A stretch of DNA of 64,000 nucleotides from Actinomycetes bacterium (lineage in GTDB: Bacteria; Actinomycetota; Actinomycetes; Actinomycetales; Cellulomonadaceae): NCBI GenBank assembly GCA_021778635.1, contig JAJYCD010000001.1, positions 1-64,000 on the forward strand, given 5' to 3'. Position numbers and translations under genes: made by a program. The notes under the pieces are model-generated. The model ran no database searches. It saw only the letters and a list, made by a program, of their open reading frames with translations, and had not been told where the DNA came from. Below are positions 7,063 through 15,421 of this stretch, in pieces (the first letter of the stretch is position 1; each line of letters starts with the position of its first letter).

Positions 7063-9710
7063 CACCGACGCCTCCGTCCACCATGTCGCAGGGCGCTCGG
7101 CGCCGACGTGCCGGGCGTCGAGGTGCCCGACGCCGACGGGCACGGCCCGGTCGACGCCCCCGTCGGGTCGGTGTGCCGTCGTGCGAGGCAGTGTGCGAGC
7201 TCGTGCGCGGCGTACGGGCTGTCGTTCGGCGGGGTCAGGCACACCGACCCCGGCACGGAGAACGCCTCACCGCAGACGAACCGACCCGGTACCAGAACCC
7301 AGATCGCCCCGTCGTCCTCCGGTGGGTCGAACCCGAGCCACGCGGCGAGCGGCTCGAACGCCGTGCAGGCGCGCCGCTCGGCCCAGTCGTCGAGCAGGGC
7401 ACGACGTTCGGCTCTCCCGTCGCTGCCCGCCGCCACGGTGACCGTCTCGACGCCCACCCCGGGGACCTCGGCGACCCCGGCGGTCGGGGTCGGCAGCAAC
7501 GGCACCACGCCGGCGAGCGTCGAGCGGCACTCCTCCGCCGAGGGCGCGGCGCCGTCCCACGCGACGCGGATGTAGCGCAGCTGCAGCGCGCGTCGCGGCT
7601 CGAACGCGAACGGTCCGACCGACCGGGCGACGCGCTCGCGGTACCCGGCGAAGCCCGCGGCGGCTCCGAAGCCCTCGACCCGGACCTCGACGTCGACCGA
7701 TGTGGCCGCGCCGCGGGCCCAGGCCGGCGGGACCAGGAAGCTGAGCGTGTCGTGCGCCCGGTCCCGGACCTGGTCCGGTGGCTCCGAGGCGGCACCGCCG
7801 CGCACCGTGATCGACGCGCCGGGGGTCGGCACGGGCACCGTGCCGCCGGCGACCGCCACGTCGAACCACGGCGAGACGCCGATCTCCGGTCCGTGCACGC
7901 GCACCCGACCACGCACGTGCGGCACCATGTCGTTGCCGAACCCCGCCAGCCCGTGCCGCAGGGCCACCCGCACGACGGTCGGTTTGGTCTCCACCAGCAC
8001 GTCAGGCTCCGGATCGGGTCGGGCGGACTGCGTCACCACGATCGACTCGATCCGCAGCGCAGGGCGCTTGCCCGCCACCACCGTGACCGTCCGGCTCACC
8101 GGGTCGCCGGTCGCCCCGGTGGCCGTGAGCCGGTAGGTCCACTGCTGCAGCGTCGCGTAGGCCGGCACCCCGAGGGCGATCGACGTCACCGCCGGGTCGA
8201 CCAGGGTCGTCGCGCCGTCGAGCAGCGGGCCGGTGACCGACGTCCGTTCGAGCGTGAGGGTCTCGACGTTGCGGACCGTCCAGCGCAGCCGCAGCGGGAT
8301 CCCCGGCTCAAGGGCGAGGACCGTCGTGCCGTTCGCGCTGAACGCAGCGATGACCGCCGCGCCGGCGCGCACCCGGTTGGTGGTCGTCGGCGGCACGCTC
8401 TCGTGGAACGGTTCGGTGAGCACGGGCACCGACCGCACGCACGGCAGGCTCGCGAGGGCGGCGTCCGCGGTGTCGCGGCGCGCCGCCCACGCGTCGTACG
8501 CGGTCACGTACTCCGCGTCCGCGAAGCCCACGGACCCCGAGACGCCGTCGGGGGGCACGGTCGCGGTGATCCGGGTGTCCGACCACGAGAGCGGGGTGAC
8601 AGGTCGAGAGCCGCGCGCCGTCGGCAGCAGCAGCACGACGCCCGCCGGTCGACGTGCGCCGAAGCCGGTCCCGACGATCGTGGCGGTCGGGCCCGCGGAC
8701 GCATCCGAGACCTCGACGCCGGTGATGCCGTCGGACCACACCGCTCCCGGCGGGCGGGCGGGCGCCGGCTCTGCGTGCTCGGTCAGCCGGCGGCGCACCT
8801 CCAGGAAGCCGCGCACCTCGTCCCACCACCGGGGGTCGACGACCTCGACCGGCGGATCCCACCACGGGTAGACGTGGTCCAGCAGGTCGGGGTCCCAGTG
8901 CGGTCGCGTCCGGAGCTGCGCCAGCAGGTCGCCCAGCGGGTCGCCGGACGCGCCGCCGAGCGGGTTGCGCACCGGCCGTCCCGTCGGTCCGCCGCGCGGT
9001 GCGGCCCAGCCGAGCGCACCCGTGGCGATCAGGGACTCGACTCCCGTGACGAGTCCGGCGGCGCCACCCTCACCGTGCGCGATCACGAGCGAGCCGAGCG
9101 TCCCGGCCGCGAGCGCGAGCACGGTCACGGCGTCGACGGCCGTGTCGCGGTGGTCCGGGCCGACGACGCGTGCGACCCCGAGGAGCACAGTCGTGAGCTC
9201 GGTCTCGTCGAGGAGGGTCGACGGAGCCGACTCGACCGGGTGCGCCTCGCCCGCAACAGCCCCGACGATCCCCGCCTCGCGTCCGTCACCGACGGGGCAG
9301 TGCATGCCGAGTGCCGCACCGAGATCGACGCGGCGCGCGAGCGTGGCCACCTCGGTGACCGAGGCCCGCACCCGGTTCACGGCGTGGTCGTCACCGGACA
9401 CCGCCCGGCCGACGTCGAGCGCGAGCTGGTCGAGCCGCCGGAGCGGCTCCGTGAGCCCGATCGCGAGCCGTTCGAGCGTGAGCCAGGACGAGCGCCCGGG
9501 CACAGCCGTCGCGGCGAGGGCACGCACGACCGTCGACACCGCACCCCACCGGACGACGGCCCCGGGTGCTCCGGCGAACCGTCCCGCGCCGCGATCGTCG
9601 ACGCCGGGCGCGTCGGAGGTCCCGGTCCCGTCGAAGCCCGTGGGTCTGCCCGCGCGGGTGGTCCCGCTCCGTGCGGAGGACTCGGCGGGCTTCTCACGGA
9701 GCTGCGCCAC
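7062..9710 (-). CDS. Large metzincin-like zinc metallopeptidase, N-terminal part, frameshifted before the Met-turn
   Basis: The 882-residue frame starts at GTG 9710 behind GGGAG. There is no signal peptide. Residues 1-330 are Ala/Val-rich helices of unknown type. An IPT/TIG-like beta domain follows (ITGVEVSDASAGPTATIVGT), then Ig-like segments, then a C-terminal catalytic region with HELAHCLARRH at 836-846. This is a metzincin-type HExxHxxxxxH, with Ala where Gly is usual. Ten residues later the frame runs into Ser/Pro/Arg-rich nonsense and stops, while the missing Met-turn lies one frame over. A run of five C on the + strand (7157-7161) is the likely slip or indel site. It may be a pseudogene, a sequencing error or recoding. 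No precise peptidase family could be assigned. Confidence 0.7.
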   Translation of the reverse strand: MAQLREKPAESSARSGTTRAGRPTGFDGTGTSDAPGVDDRGAGRFAGAPGAVVRWGAVSTVVRALAATAVPGRSSWLTLERLAIGLTEPLRRLDQLALDVGRAVSGDDHAVNRVRASVTEVATLARRVDLGAALGMHCPVGDGREAGIVGAVAGEAHPVESAPSTLLDETELTTVLLGVARVVGPDHRDTAVDAVTVLALAAGTLGSLVIAHGEGGAAGLVTGVESLIATGALGWAAPRGGPTGRPVRNPLGGASGDPLGDLLAQLRTRPHWDPDLLDHVYPWWDPPVEVVDPRWWDEVRGFLEVRRRLTEHAEPAPARPPGAVWSDGITGVEVSDASAGPTATIVGTGFGARRPAGVVLLLPTARGSRPVTPLSWSDTRITATVPPDGVSGSVGFADAEYVTAYDAWAARRDTADAALASLPCVRSVPVLTEPFHESVPPTTTNRVRAGAAVIAAFSANGTTVLALEPGIPLRLRWTVRNVETLTLERTSVTGPLLDGATTLVDPAVTSIALGVPAYATLQQWTYRLTATGATGDPVSRTVTVVAGKRPALRIESIVVTQSARPDPEPDVLVETKPTVVRVALRHGLAGFGNDMVPHVRGRVRVHGPEIGVSPWFDVAVAGGTVPVPTPGASITVRGGAASEPPDQVRDRAHDTLSFLVPPAWARGAATSVDVEVRVEGFGAAAGFAGYRERVARSVGPFAFEPRRALQLRYIRVAWDGAAPSAEECRSTLAGVVPLLPTPTAGVAEVPGVGVETVTVAAGSDGRAERRALLDDWAERRACTAFEPLAAWLGFDPPEDDGAIWVLVPGRFVCGEAFSVPGSVCLTPPNDSPYAAHELAHCLARRHTDPTGASTGPCPSASGTSTPGTSAPSALRHGGRRRR

Positions 9711-9851
9711 GGTGCGCTCCCTGAACGGGTCGGCGGCCGGTCGGTCCGGGCTCCAGTGCTGGCCAGGCGCCTGGATTGGTCCGGGATCACCTCACGCCTG
9801 GGACGCTACGCCCGTCTGCCCGACGCCGCGACAGGACGTCGGGAGCCGGAC

Positions 9852-10433
9852 CTAACGTCCCTGGAGGGCGTCGAGCGCGACGGCCATCGCGGCGGCGACC
9901 CGGCCGTCGAGGCGCGTGTCGGGCACCTCGATCACGTAGCGGTCGCGCAGCCCCCACGTCCGCACGGACGACATCACCGGTCGGCCCTGCGGGTCGGTGA
10001 AGTCGATGTGCACCGCGAGCGGGATGGCGTCGGTCACCCGCCGGACGATCGCGACGAGGACGTTGCGCTCCTGCCCGACCGCGCTCACCGCACCGGCCTC
10101 GAGGTGCCACGTGGAACGGAGCAGCGAGGCGGCGAAGTCCTTGCGGAACAGGCCGATCGGGGTGCCGGCGGCGTCCAGGACGTCGTACGTCGCGCCGAGG
10201 TCGATCGCCTGGCGCGCCCGGAACGAGAAGACCGGGATCGTGCGCGCGTCGTCCGCGTAGAAGGTCACCTGCTCCTTGAAGGCCATCCGCTTCTGCTGGG
10301 CGACCGCGAGCACCGGGCCCTCGGCGCCGTCGGTCGTGAGCGCACGGATCTCGTACCGGTTCACCATCATCGTGAGGCGCTGGGTGACGACGAATCTCCT
10401 GAGGTCCTCCCAGGTCTGTCCCTGCGCGCTCAC
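9852..10433 (-). CDS. LURP-one-related / scramblase-like family protein
   Basis: This 193-residue protein matches the LURP-one/phospholipid-scramblase-like beta-barrel family: LTMMVNRYEIRAL, the FKEQVTFY strand, FRARQAIDLGATYDV and IGLFRKDF follow each other in the expected order, and the protein ends in a C-terminal helix. I chose GTG 10433 because it has GGGAG 6 bases upstream and removes a basic, unconserved extension. The molecular role of bacterial members is not established. It lies upstream of the metzincin-like gene on the same strand with a 141-base gap, so co-transcription is possible but not shown. Confidence 0.78.
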   Translation of the reverse strand: MSAQGQTWEDLRRFVVTQRLTMMVNRYEIRALTTDGAEGPVLAVAQQKRMAFKEQVTFYADDARTIPVFSFRARQAIDLGATYDVLDAAGTPIGLFRKDFAASLLRSTWHLEAGAVSAVGQERNVLVAIVRRVTDAIPLAVHIDFTDPQGRPVMSSVRTWGLRDRYVIEVPDTRLDGRVAAAMAVALDALQGR

Positions 10434-10559
10434 GTCGCTCCCTCGCCGGCCGGCACCGGACGTCGTCCGACGTCGGCGGCCCCAGGCTCCCACACCGGGT
10501 GGCGACGTGGCCCGCCCGACGCACCGGCCTCGAGCGGGCAGCGTCTAGGTCAAAGGTCA

Positions 10560-10588
10560 TGAGGTAAGCCTTACCTTCTCCCTAGGCT
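10560..10588 (+). promoter_or_regulatory. DtxR/IdeR iron box and leaderless-type promoter of feoABC
   Basis: A perfect palindrome AGGTAAG-C-CTTACCT lies at 10562-10576 and fits the DtxR/IdeR consensus (TTAGGTTAGGCTAACCTAA) closely. A TAGGCT hexamer at 10583-10588 matches the actinobacterial TANNNT -10 and ends 6 bases before the feoA ATG, so transcription may start at the start codon itself. The iron box covers the -35 to spacer zone, where an iron-loaded repressor would block initiation. Confidence 0.8.
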
Positions 10589-10594
10589 GAGGTC

Positions 10595-10891
10595 ATGACG
10601 TTGCGCGACACCCCGGAGGGCACCCACGTGCGTCTGACCGGCCTGCGCCTGTCCGACGACGTCACGTTCCGGCTCCGCGAGATGGGCCTGCGGCCTGGGG
10701 CCGTCGCGCGGGTCGTCCTGCACACGGCCTTCGGCGGCCGGGTCGTCGCCGTCGCCGGGTCCCGCTACGCGATCGACGCGCAGACGGCCGCGCTGATCGA
10801 CGTCGACCCGATCGGGTCGCTCGACGCACGGGCGGACGCCGGTACCTCGGGTGACCGCCCTGCTCGGACGTCCGCCGTGGTCGCCCGGTGA
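10595..10891 (+). CDS. feoA: FeoA SH3-like ferrous iron transport accessory protein
   Basis: This 98-residue cytosolic protein has an SH3-like beta-barrel and the FeoA signature LREMGLRPGAVARVV in the middle, followed by VAGSRYAID. FeoA assists the FeoB permease. The ORF overlaps feoB by four bases (GTGA/ATG region at 10888), and feoB overlaps the third gene, giving a tight feoABC operon. Control by iron is indicated by the IdeR-type box immediately upstream. The last 20 or so residues are a polar tail not found in minimal FeoA proteins. Confidence 0.93.
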   Translation: MTLRDTPEGTHVRLTGLRLSDDVTFRLREMGLRPGAVARVVLHTAFGGRVVAVAGSRYAIDAQTAALIDVDPIGSLDARADAGTSGDRPARTSAVVAR

Positions 10892-12939
10892 GCTGTCACG
10901 AGACGGGTCCCGCCCCGGTCCGGGGCACCGTCGCGACCGCGCCGTCGGCGGGCCGCGTGCTCCTCGTCGGCGCCCCGAACGTCGGCAAGTCGACACTCTT
11001 CAACGCGCTGACCGGCGCACGGCAACGCACCGTCAACGCCCCCGGCACCACCGTCGAGCTCGCCACCGGGACCTGGCAGTCGGCCGGCACGCGGATCTCT
11101 CCCTCGACCACCCGCTCGCGGACCCTCGTCGACCTGCCGGGCACGTACAGCCTGCTGGCCCGATCGGCCGACGAGCAGGTCACCGCCGACGCCGTCAGCG
11201 CACTCGCGAGCACGCCCGGGTCCGGGGTCGCCGTCGTCGTCCTCGACGCGAGCGCCCTGACCCGGTCGCTGTACCTGCTGGTCCAGGTCGCGCGGACCGG
11301 GGCGCCGGTCGTCGTCGGCCTCACGATGCTCGACGTGGTCGTCCCCGACTCGCCGACCGGCGCCGCACCGCCCCAGGTGCTCGCCGGTGCGCTGGCCGAC
11401 ATCCTCGGCGTGCCGGTCGTGCCGCTCGACTGCCGCGACCGGACGCCCCGGGGCCTCGGGGCGCTCGGCGAGGCCGTCGACGCGGTGACCGCGAACCCGC
11501 GTCCCGTACGCGGCCTCCCACTCCCGTCCTGCTGCGCGGAGACCGACGTCACCGACCTCGCGACCGACCTGGCGCAGGCCGAGGTGACGTTCACGTGGGT
11601 CGAGCGCGTCGCCGCCGAGGTCGCGGGCCGGCTCGCCGCGCCGACGGACGGCCCGCGGGTGGTCGACGCGCCCCCGGCACCCGCCACGGCGTCGTTGTCC
11701 GATCGCGTGGACGGCGTCCTGCTCCACCCGTGGGCGGGCATCCCGGTCTTCCTCGCCGTCGTATGGCTGCTCTTCGAGCTGACCACCGCGTTCGCCGCCC
11801 CGCTCGTGGACCTGATCGACAGGATCGTGCACGGCCCGGTCGCCGCGATCGTCACCTGGGCGCTCGGTCGGGTCGGGCTCGACGGCGGCTGGCTGCACGG
11901 GCTCCTCGTCGACGGTCTGCTCGCGGGCGTCGGCACGGTGCTGACGTTCCTGCCGGTCATGGCCGTCATGTTCCTGGCGCTCGGCGTGCTCGAGGACTCG
12001 GGCTACCTCGCGCGCGCCGCGTTCGTCGCCGACCGCGCCATGCGGTCCCTCGGGCTGGACGGGCGCGCGCTGCTGCCGCTCGTCGTCGGGTTCGGCTGCA
12101 ACCTGCCGGCGCTCGCCGCGACACGCACCCTCCCGAACGCACGGCACCGTCTCCTGACCGGGCTGCTCATCCCGCTGACGTCGTGCTCGGCGCGGCTGAC
12201 CGTGTACGTGCTGCTCGCGGGCGCGTTCTTCCCCGGGTCTGCGGGCACCGCCATCTTCCTGATGTACGTCACGAGCGTCGCGCTCGTGCTCGGCGGGGGC
12301 CTCGTGCTGCGACGGACGGCGTTCCGCGACGTCCGGCCCGAGCCGCTCGTGCTCGTCCTGCCGGCGTACCAGCGCCCTCGGCTCCGTCCGCTGGCGCTCA
12401 CGGTCCGCGCGCGCGTCGGGGCGTTCGTCGCCGGCGCCGGCAGGATCATCGTCGCGACGATGCTGGTCGTGTGGGTGCTCATGGCGATCCCGGTCGCCGG
12501 GCAGCACGCCGTCGGCGCCGTCCCGGTCGCCGACAGCGCCTACGGACGGGTCGCCTCCACGATCACGCCGGTCTTCTCGCCGGCCGGCTTCGGCAACGAC
12601 CACGCGACCGCCGCGCTGATCACGGGGTTCGTGGCCAAGGAGGTCGTGGTCGGCTCGTTCGCCCAGTCGTACGCCGTCGCGGAGCCCGGCGACGTGGCCC
12701 GCGCCGGGAGCCTCGGGGATCGCCTCCGCGAGTCGTTCGCCGCGTCGTCCGGAGGGCACGGGGCCGCCGCTGCCGCGGCCTTCATGGTGTTCGTGCTCGC
12801 CTACACGCCGTGCGTCGCCACGCTCGCCGAGCAACGTCGGCTGTTCGGCTGGCGACCGACGCTCAGCGCCGTCGGCGCCCAGCTCGTGACCGCGTGGGTC
12901 CTCGCGGTTCTCGTCTTCCAGATCGGGTCACGGCTGTGA
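10888..12939 (+). CDS. feoB: Ferrous iron transporter FeoB
   Basis: This is a 683-residue inner-membrane Fe(II) transporter with an N-terminal G domain. G1 is GAPNVGKSTLFNAL, G3 is DLPGTYSL, and the position of G4 reads TMLD rather than the usual NxxD. A linker leads to the polytopic core, with FGCNLPALAATRTL and later LTSCSARLTVYVLL (the two Gate-type motifs with cysteines) and a C-terminal YTPCVATL. About 8-9 membrane segments lie between residues 275 and 680. It is shorter than the E. coli protein but complete at both ends. It is the second gene of feoABC, downstream of an iron box. Confidence 0.95.
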   Translation: MSCHETGPAPVRGTVATAPSAGRVLLVGAPNVGKSTLFNALTGARQRTVNAPGTTVELATGTWQSAGTRISPSTTRSRTLVDLPGTYSLLARSADEQVTADAVSALASTPGSGVAVVVLDASALTRSLYLLVQVARTGAPVVVGLTMLDVVVPDSPTGAAPPQVLAGALADILGVPVVPLDCRDRTPRGLGALGEAVDAVTANPRPVRGLPLPSCCAETDVTDLATDLAQAEVTFTWVERVAAEVAGRLAAPTDGPRVVDAPPAPATASLSDRVDGVLLHPWAGIPVFLAVVWLLFELTTAFAAPLVDLIDRIVHGPVAAIVTWALGRVGLDGGWLHGLLVDGLLAGVGTVLTFLPVMAVMFLALGVLEDSGYLARAAFVADRAMRSLGLDGRALLPLVVGFGCNLPALAATRTLPNARHRLLTGLLIPLTSCSARLTVYVLLAGAFFPGSAGTAIFLMYVTSVALVLGGGLVLRRTAFRDVRPEPLVLVLPAYQRPRLRPLALTVRARVGAFVAGAGRIIVATMLVVWVLMAIPVAGQHAVGAVPVADSAYGRVASTITPVFSPAGFGNDHATAALITGFVAKEVVVGSFAQSYAVAEPGDVARAGSLGDRLRESFAASSGGHGAAAAAAFMVFVLAYTPCVATLAEQRRLFGWRPTLSAVGAQLVTAWVLAVLVFQIGSRL

Positions 12940-13283
12940 GCCGCACCCCGGCCGCCACGGCCGTCCGCCCGGTCGACGGCGCACCGGGCGCGGTTCGCGG
13001 ACCGGAGACCCGCCCTGCACCCAGCGGGCCTCCGGGGCCCGAGACGCCACCCGCACCCGGCGCCTGGTCACGGGTGCTCGCTGAGGCGGCCGCGCGTGGC
13101 GGCACCTCGTCCCAGATCGCCGAGCGACTGGGTCTGCCGGCATCCCTGGTCAGCGCCGTGCTCGACCACGCCGAGCGCCTGGGGATCGTCGGCGTGGCGG
13201 GCCGCACCTGCGGCTCGGCCTGCCCCACCGGGCCCGAGCGCCCCCCGGCCTGCCACGGCTGTCCCCTCGGTTCCGGCCGCTGA
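12936..13283 (+). CDS. feoC: FeoC-like winged-helix protein with cysteine cluster
   Basis: This is a 115-residue protein whose GTG overlaps the feoB stop (GTGA). The first 40 residues are Pro/Ala-rich and disordered. A small winged-helix follows (WSRVLAEAAARGGTSSQIAERL, then SLVSAVLDHAERLGIV). The end is a Cys-rich loop, TCGSACPTG and CHGCPLGSG, with four cysteines that could hold an Fe-S cluster, as in FeoC. Position and architecture support a regulator or assembly factor for FeoB. Sequence identity to proteobacterial FeoC is low, so the symbol rests on context. Confidence 0.75.
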   Translation: MSRTPAATAVRPVDGAPGAVRGPETRPAPSGPPGPETPPAPGAWSRVLAEAAARGGTSSQIAERLGLPASLVSAVLDHAERLGIVGVAGRTCGSACPTGPERPPACHGCPLGSGR

Positions 13284-13309
13284 CCCCGTGGGAGGGGGGC
13301 GCGTCGCGA

Positions 13310-15379
13310 TCAGCGGGTCGGGACCGGGGCGTTCTCGGGCAGGGGTTCGTAGTGGTCGTGCGTGGCGGCGAACTCGCCGCGACCGCCGGTCAGGGAGCGG
13401 AGGTCGAGGACGTAGCGGCCCAGCTCGGCCTCGGGGACCAGCGCCGTGATCGCACTGCGGCCGTCGGCCAGGGCGCTCGTGCCGGTGATGCGACCGCGCC
13501 GCGACGAGAGGTCACCCAAGACCTCGCCCTGGAGCGCGGCGGGCACCGTGACCGTCACCGCGGAGACCGGTTCGAGGACGACGGTCCCGGCGGCGGTGAG
13601 GGCCTCGCGCAGACCGTGGGCGGCGGCGGTCTTGAAGGCCATGTCCGAGGAGTCGACGGCGTGGAACTTCCCGTCGATGCACTCGACGCGGACGTCGACC
13701 ACGGGGAAGCCGTGCAGGCCGCCGGACGCCATCGCCTCGACGATGCCGCGCTCGACGGCCGGCAGGTAGTGCCGGGGGATGGACCCGCCGACGATCTTGT
13801 CGACGAACTCGAAGCCGGAACCCCGGGGGGTCGGCTCGACCTTGAGCTGGGCGACGGCGAACTGGCCGTGGCCGCCGGACTGCTTCTTGACCTTGCCCTC
13901 GGCCTGCGTCGACCGGGCGATCGTCTCGCGGTAGGCGATCCGGACGGGCTCGGTCTCGACGTTCACGCCGAACTTCCGCGCGAGCCGCTCCAGGGCGACG
14001 GCCAGGTGCATGTCGCCGGCGCCGCGGAGCACCGTCTGGCCGGGGTCCCCCGGAGACCCGGTGCGCTCGACCGCGAGCGTCGGGTCCTCGGCGACGAGCC
14101 GCGCGAGCGACCCGGAGAGCTTGTCGTCGTCGGACTGCGTGACCGGTCGGAGCGCGAGCGCGAACGGGGTGGGACGCGGCGCGGGCCCCACGACGCGAAC
14201 CGGCGTGGCCGTGCGCGCGAGTGCCGACCCGGTCGGGCTGGCGCTGAGCTTCGCGACGGCGGCGAGGTCCCCCGCGACCACCGAGTCGGTGGGGAGGTGC
14301 TCCTTGCCGCGCAGCGTGAAGAGGCCATGGAGCCGCTCGGTCGTCCCGGTCGTCGTGTTGACCAGGTGGTCCTCGGCCGCGATCGTCCCGGAGAGCACCT
14401 TGAACAGCGACACCTGCCCGACGAAGGGGTCGGCGACCGTGCGGAAGACGTACACGAGCGGGTCGCCGGCAGGGTCGGCCGCGACCTGCACCTCGGACTC
14501 CCCCACCGTCACGGTGCGGAGCCGGTCGGCGGGCGACGGGGCGAGCTCGCACAGGAAGTCCGCGAGGCGGTCGACGCCGACGCCGGTGATCGCGGAGCCG
14601 AGGAGGACCGGGAACTCGAGGCCGTCGCGGACCTCGTGCGCGAGCGAGCGCTCGAGGTCGGACGCCGAGGGCACGTCCCCCGAGAGGTACCGCTCGAGCT
14701 GCTCGTCGTCACCCGAGACGATCTCCTCGGCGATCTCGTCGTGCAGGTCGTGCTCGGCGGAGGCGACGTCGGCGGGGAGTGCCTCGTCGTGGTGGCGGCC
14801 GGATGCGTCGTAGGCGTAGCCCTGGTCGGAGAGCACGTCGGCGAGGCCGTGCAGCGACTCCGCCTCACCGAGCGGGAGCTCGAGCGGCACGAGCCCGGCA
14901 CCGAAGGCCGCCCGGAGCTCGGCCAGGACGCGGTGGAAGTCGGCGCGCGGCTTGTCCTCCTTGGTCACGAAGACGATCCGCGGGATGCCGAGCGCGGCGC
15001 ACTGCTCCCACGCGAGCTCGGTGCCGGCCTCCACGCCGTCGACCGCGCTCACCACGAGCACGGCGACGTCGGCGACCGCGAGCGCGGCGTCGACCGCCCC
15101 GCCGAAATCGGCGTAGCCGGGGGTGTCGAGCAGGTTGATCTTGTAGGTCTCACCGTCCGGTGCGGTCCACTCGACCGGTGCGACCGCGAGCGAGAGCGAG
15201 ATGCCGCGCGCGATCTCCTCGGGCTCGTGGTCGGAGACCGTGGTGCCCTCCTCGACCCGTCCCGCACGCGTCAGGGCTCCGGACCTGAGCAGCAGCGCCT
15301 CGGTCAGCGTCGTCTTGCCGCTCCCGCTGTGGCCCACCAGGGCGACGTTGCGGATCCTCGGCGTCGTTGCCGTTCCCAT
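13310..15379 (-). CDS. fusA2: Elongation factor G-like GTPase (EF-G2 type)
   Basis: This 689-residue translational GTPase has EF-G domain order. The G domain starts at residue 10 (GHSGSGKTTL P-loop, DTPGYADF G3), followed by domain II (AGDPLVYVFRTVADPFVG), and domains III-V (GAGDMHLAVALERLARKFGV, then GSIPRHYLPAVERGI). The G4 motif reads TKEDKPRAD rather than the canonical NKxD seen in EF-G. It belongs to the EF-G-like paralogue group found in actinobacteria, whose function is uncertain; the canonical fusA normally sits in the str operon, which is not in this window. It is convergent with feoABC and not obviously in an operon. Confidence 0.9.
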   Translation of the reverse strand: MGTATTPRIRNVALVGHSGSGKTTLTEALLLRSGALTRAGRVEEGTTVSDHEPEEIARGISLSLAVAPVEWTAPDGETYKINLLDTPGYADFGGAVDAALAVADVAVLVVSAVDGVEAGTELAWEQCAALGIPRIVFVTKEDKPRADFHRVLAELRAAFGAGLVPLELPLGEAESLHGLADVLSDQGYAYDASGRHHDEALPADVASAEHDLHDEIAEEIVSGDDEQLERYLSGDVPSASDLERSLAHEVRDGLEFPVLLGSAITGVGVDRLADFLCELAPSPADRLRTVTVGESEVQVAADPAGDPLVYVFRTVADPFVGQVSLFKVLSGTIAAEDHLVNTTTGTTERLHGLFTLRGKEHLPTDSVVAGDLAAVAKLSASPTGSALARTATPVRVVGPAPRPTPFALALRPVTQSDDDKLSGSLARLVAEDPTLAVERTGSPGDPGQTVLRGAGDMHLAVALERLARKFGVNVETEPVRIAYRETIARSTQAEGKVKKQSGGHGQFAVAQLKVEPTPRGSGFEFVDKIVGGSIPRHYLPAVERGIVEAMASGGLHGFPVVDVRVECIDGKFHAVDSSDMAFKTAAAHGLREALTAAGTVVLEPVSAVTVTVPAALQGEVLGDLSSRRGRITGTSALADGRSAITALVPEAELGRYVLDLRSLTGGRGEFAATHDHYEPLPENAPVPTR

Positions 15380-15421
15380 GCGGTGCTCCTTCGTCGGAGG
15401 CGGGCCTTGGGGACAGGCTAG

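Noticed and set aside
7083-10562. 1,159-codon open frame on the + strand opposite the metzincin-like gene
   Set aside because: Arg/Gly/Asp-rich antisense frame of a GC-rich gene. It has no domains or ribosome-binding site, while the opposite strand has recognisable motifs.
10765-12834. 689-codon frame antisense to feoB
   Set aside because: Composition is typical of a GC-skewed shadow frame (Arg/Glu/Asp repeats). FeoB on the + strand is unmistakable.
13352-15421. 689-codon + strand frame opposite the EF-G-like gene
   Set aside because: Mirror of the real GTPase gene with no protein-like signature.
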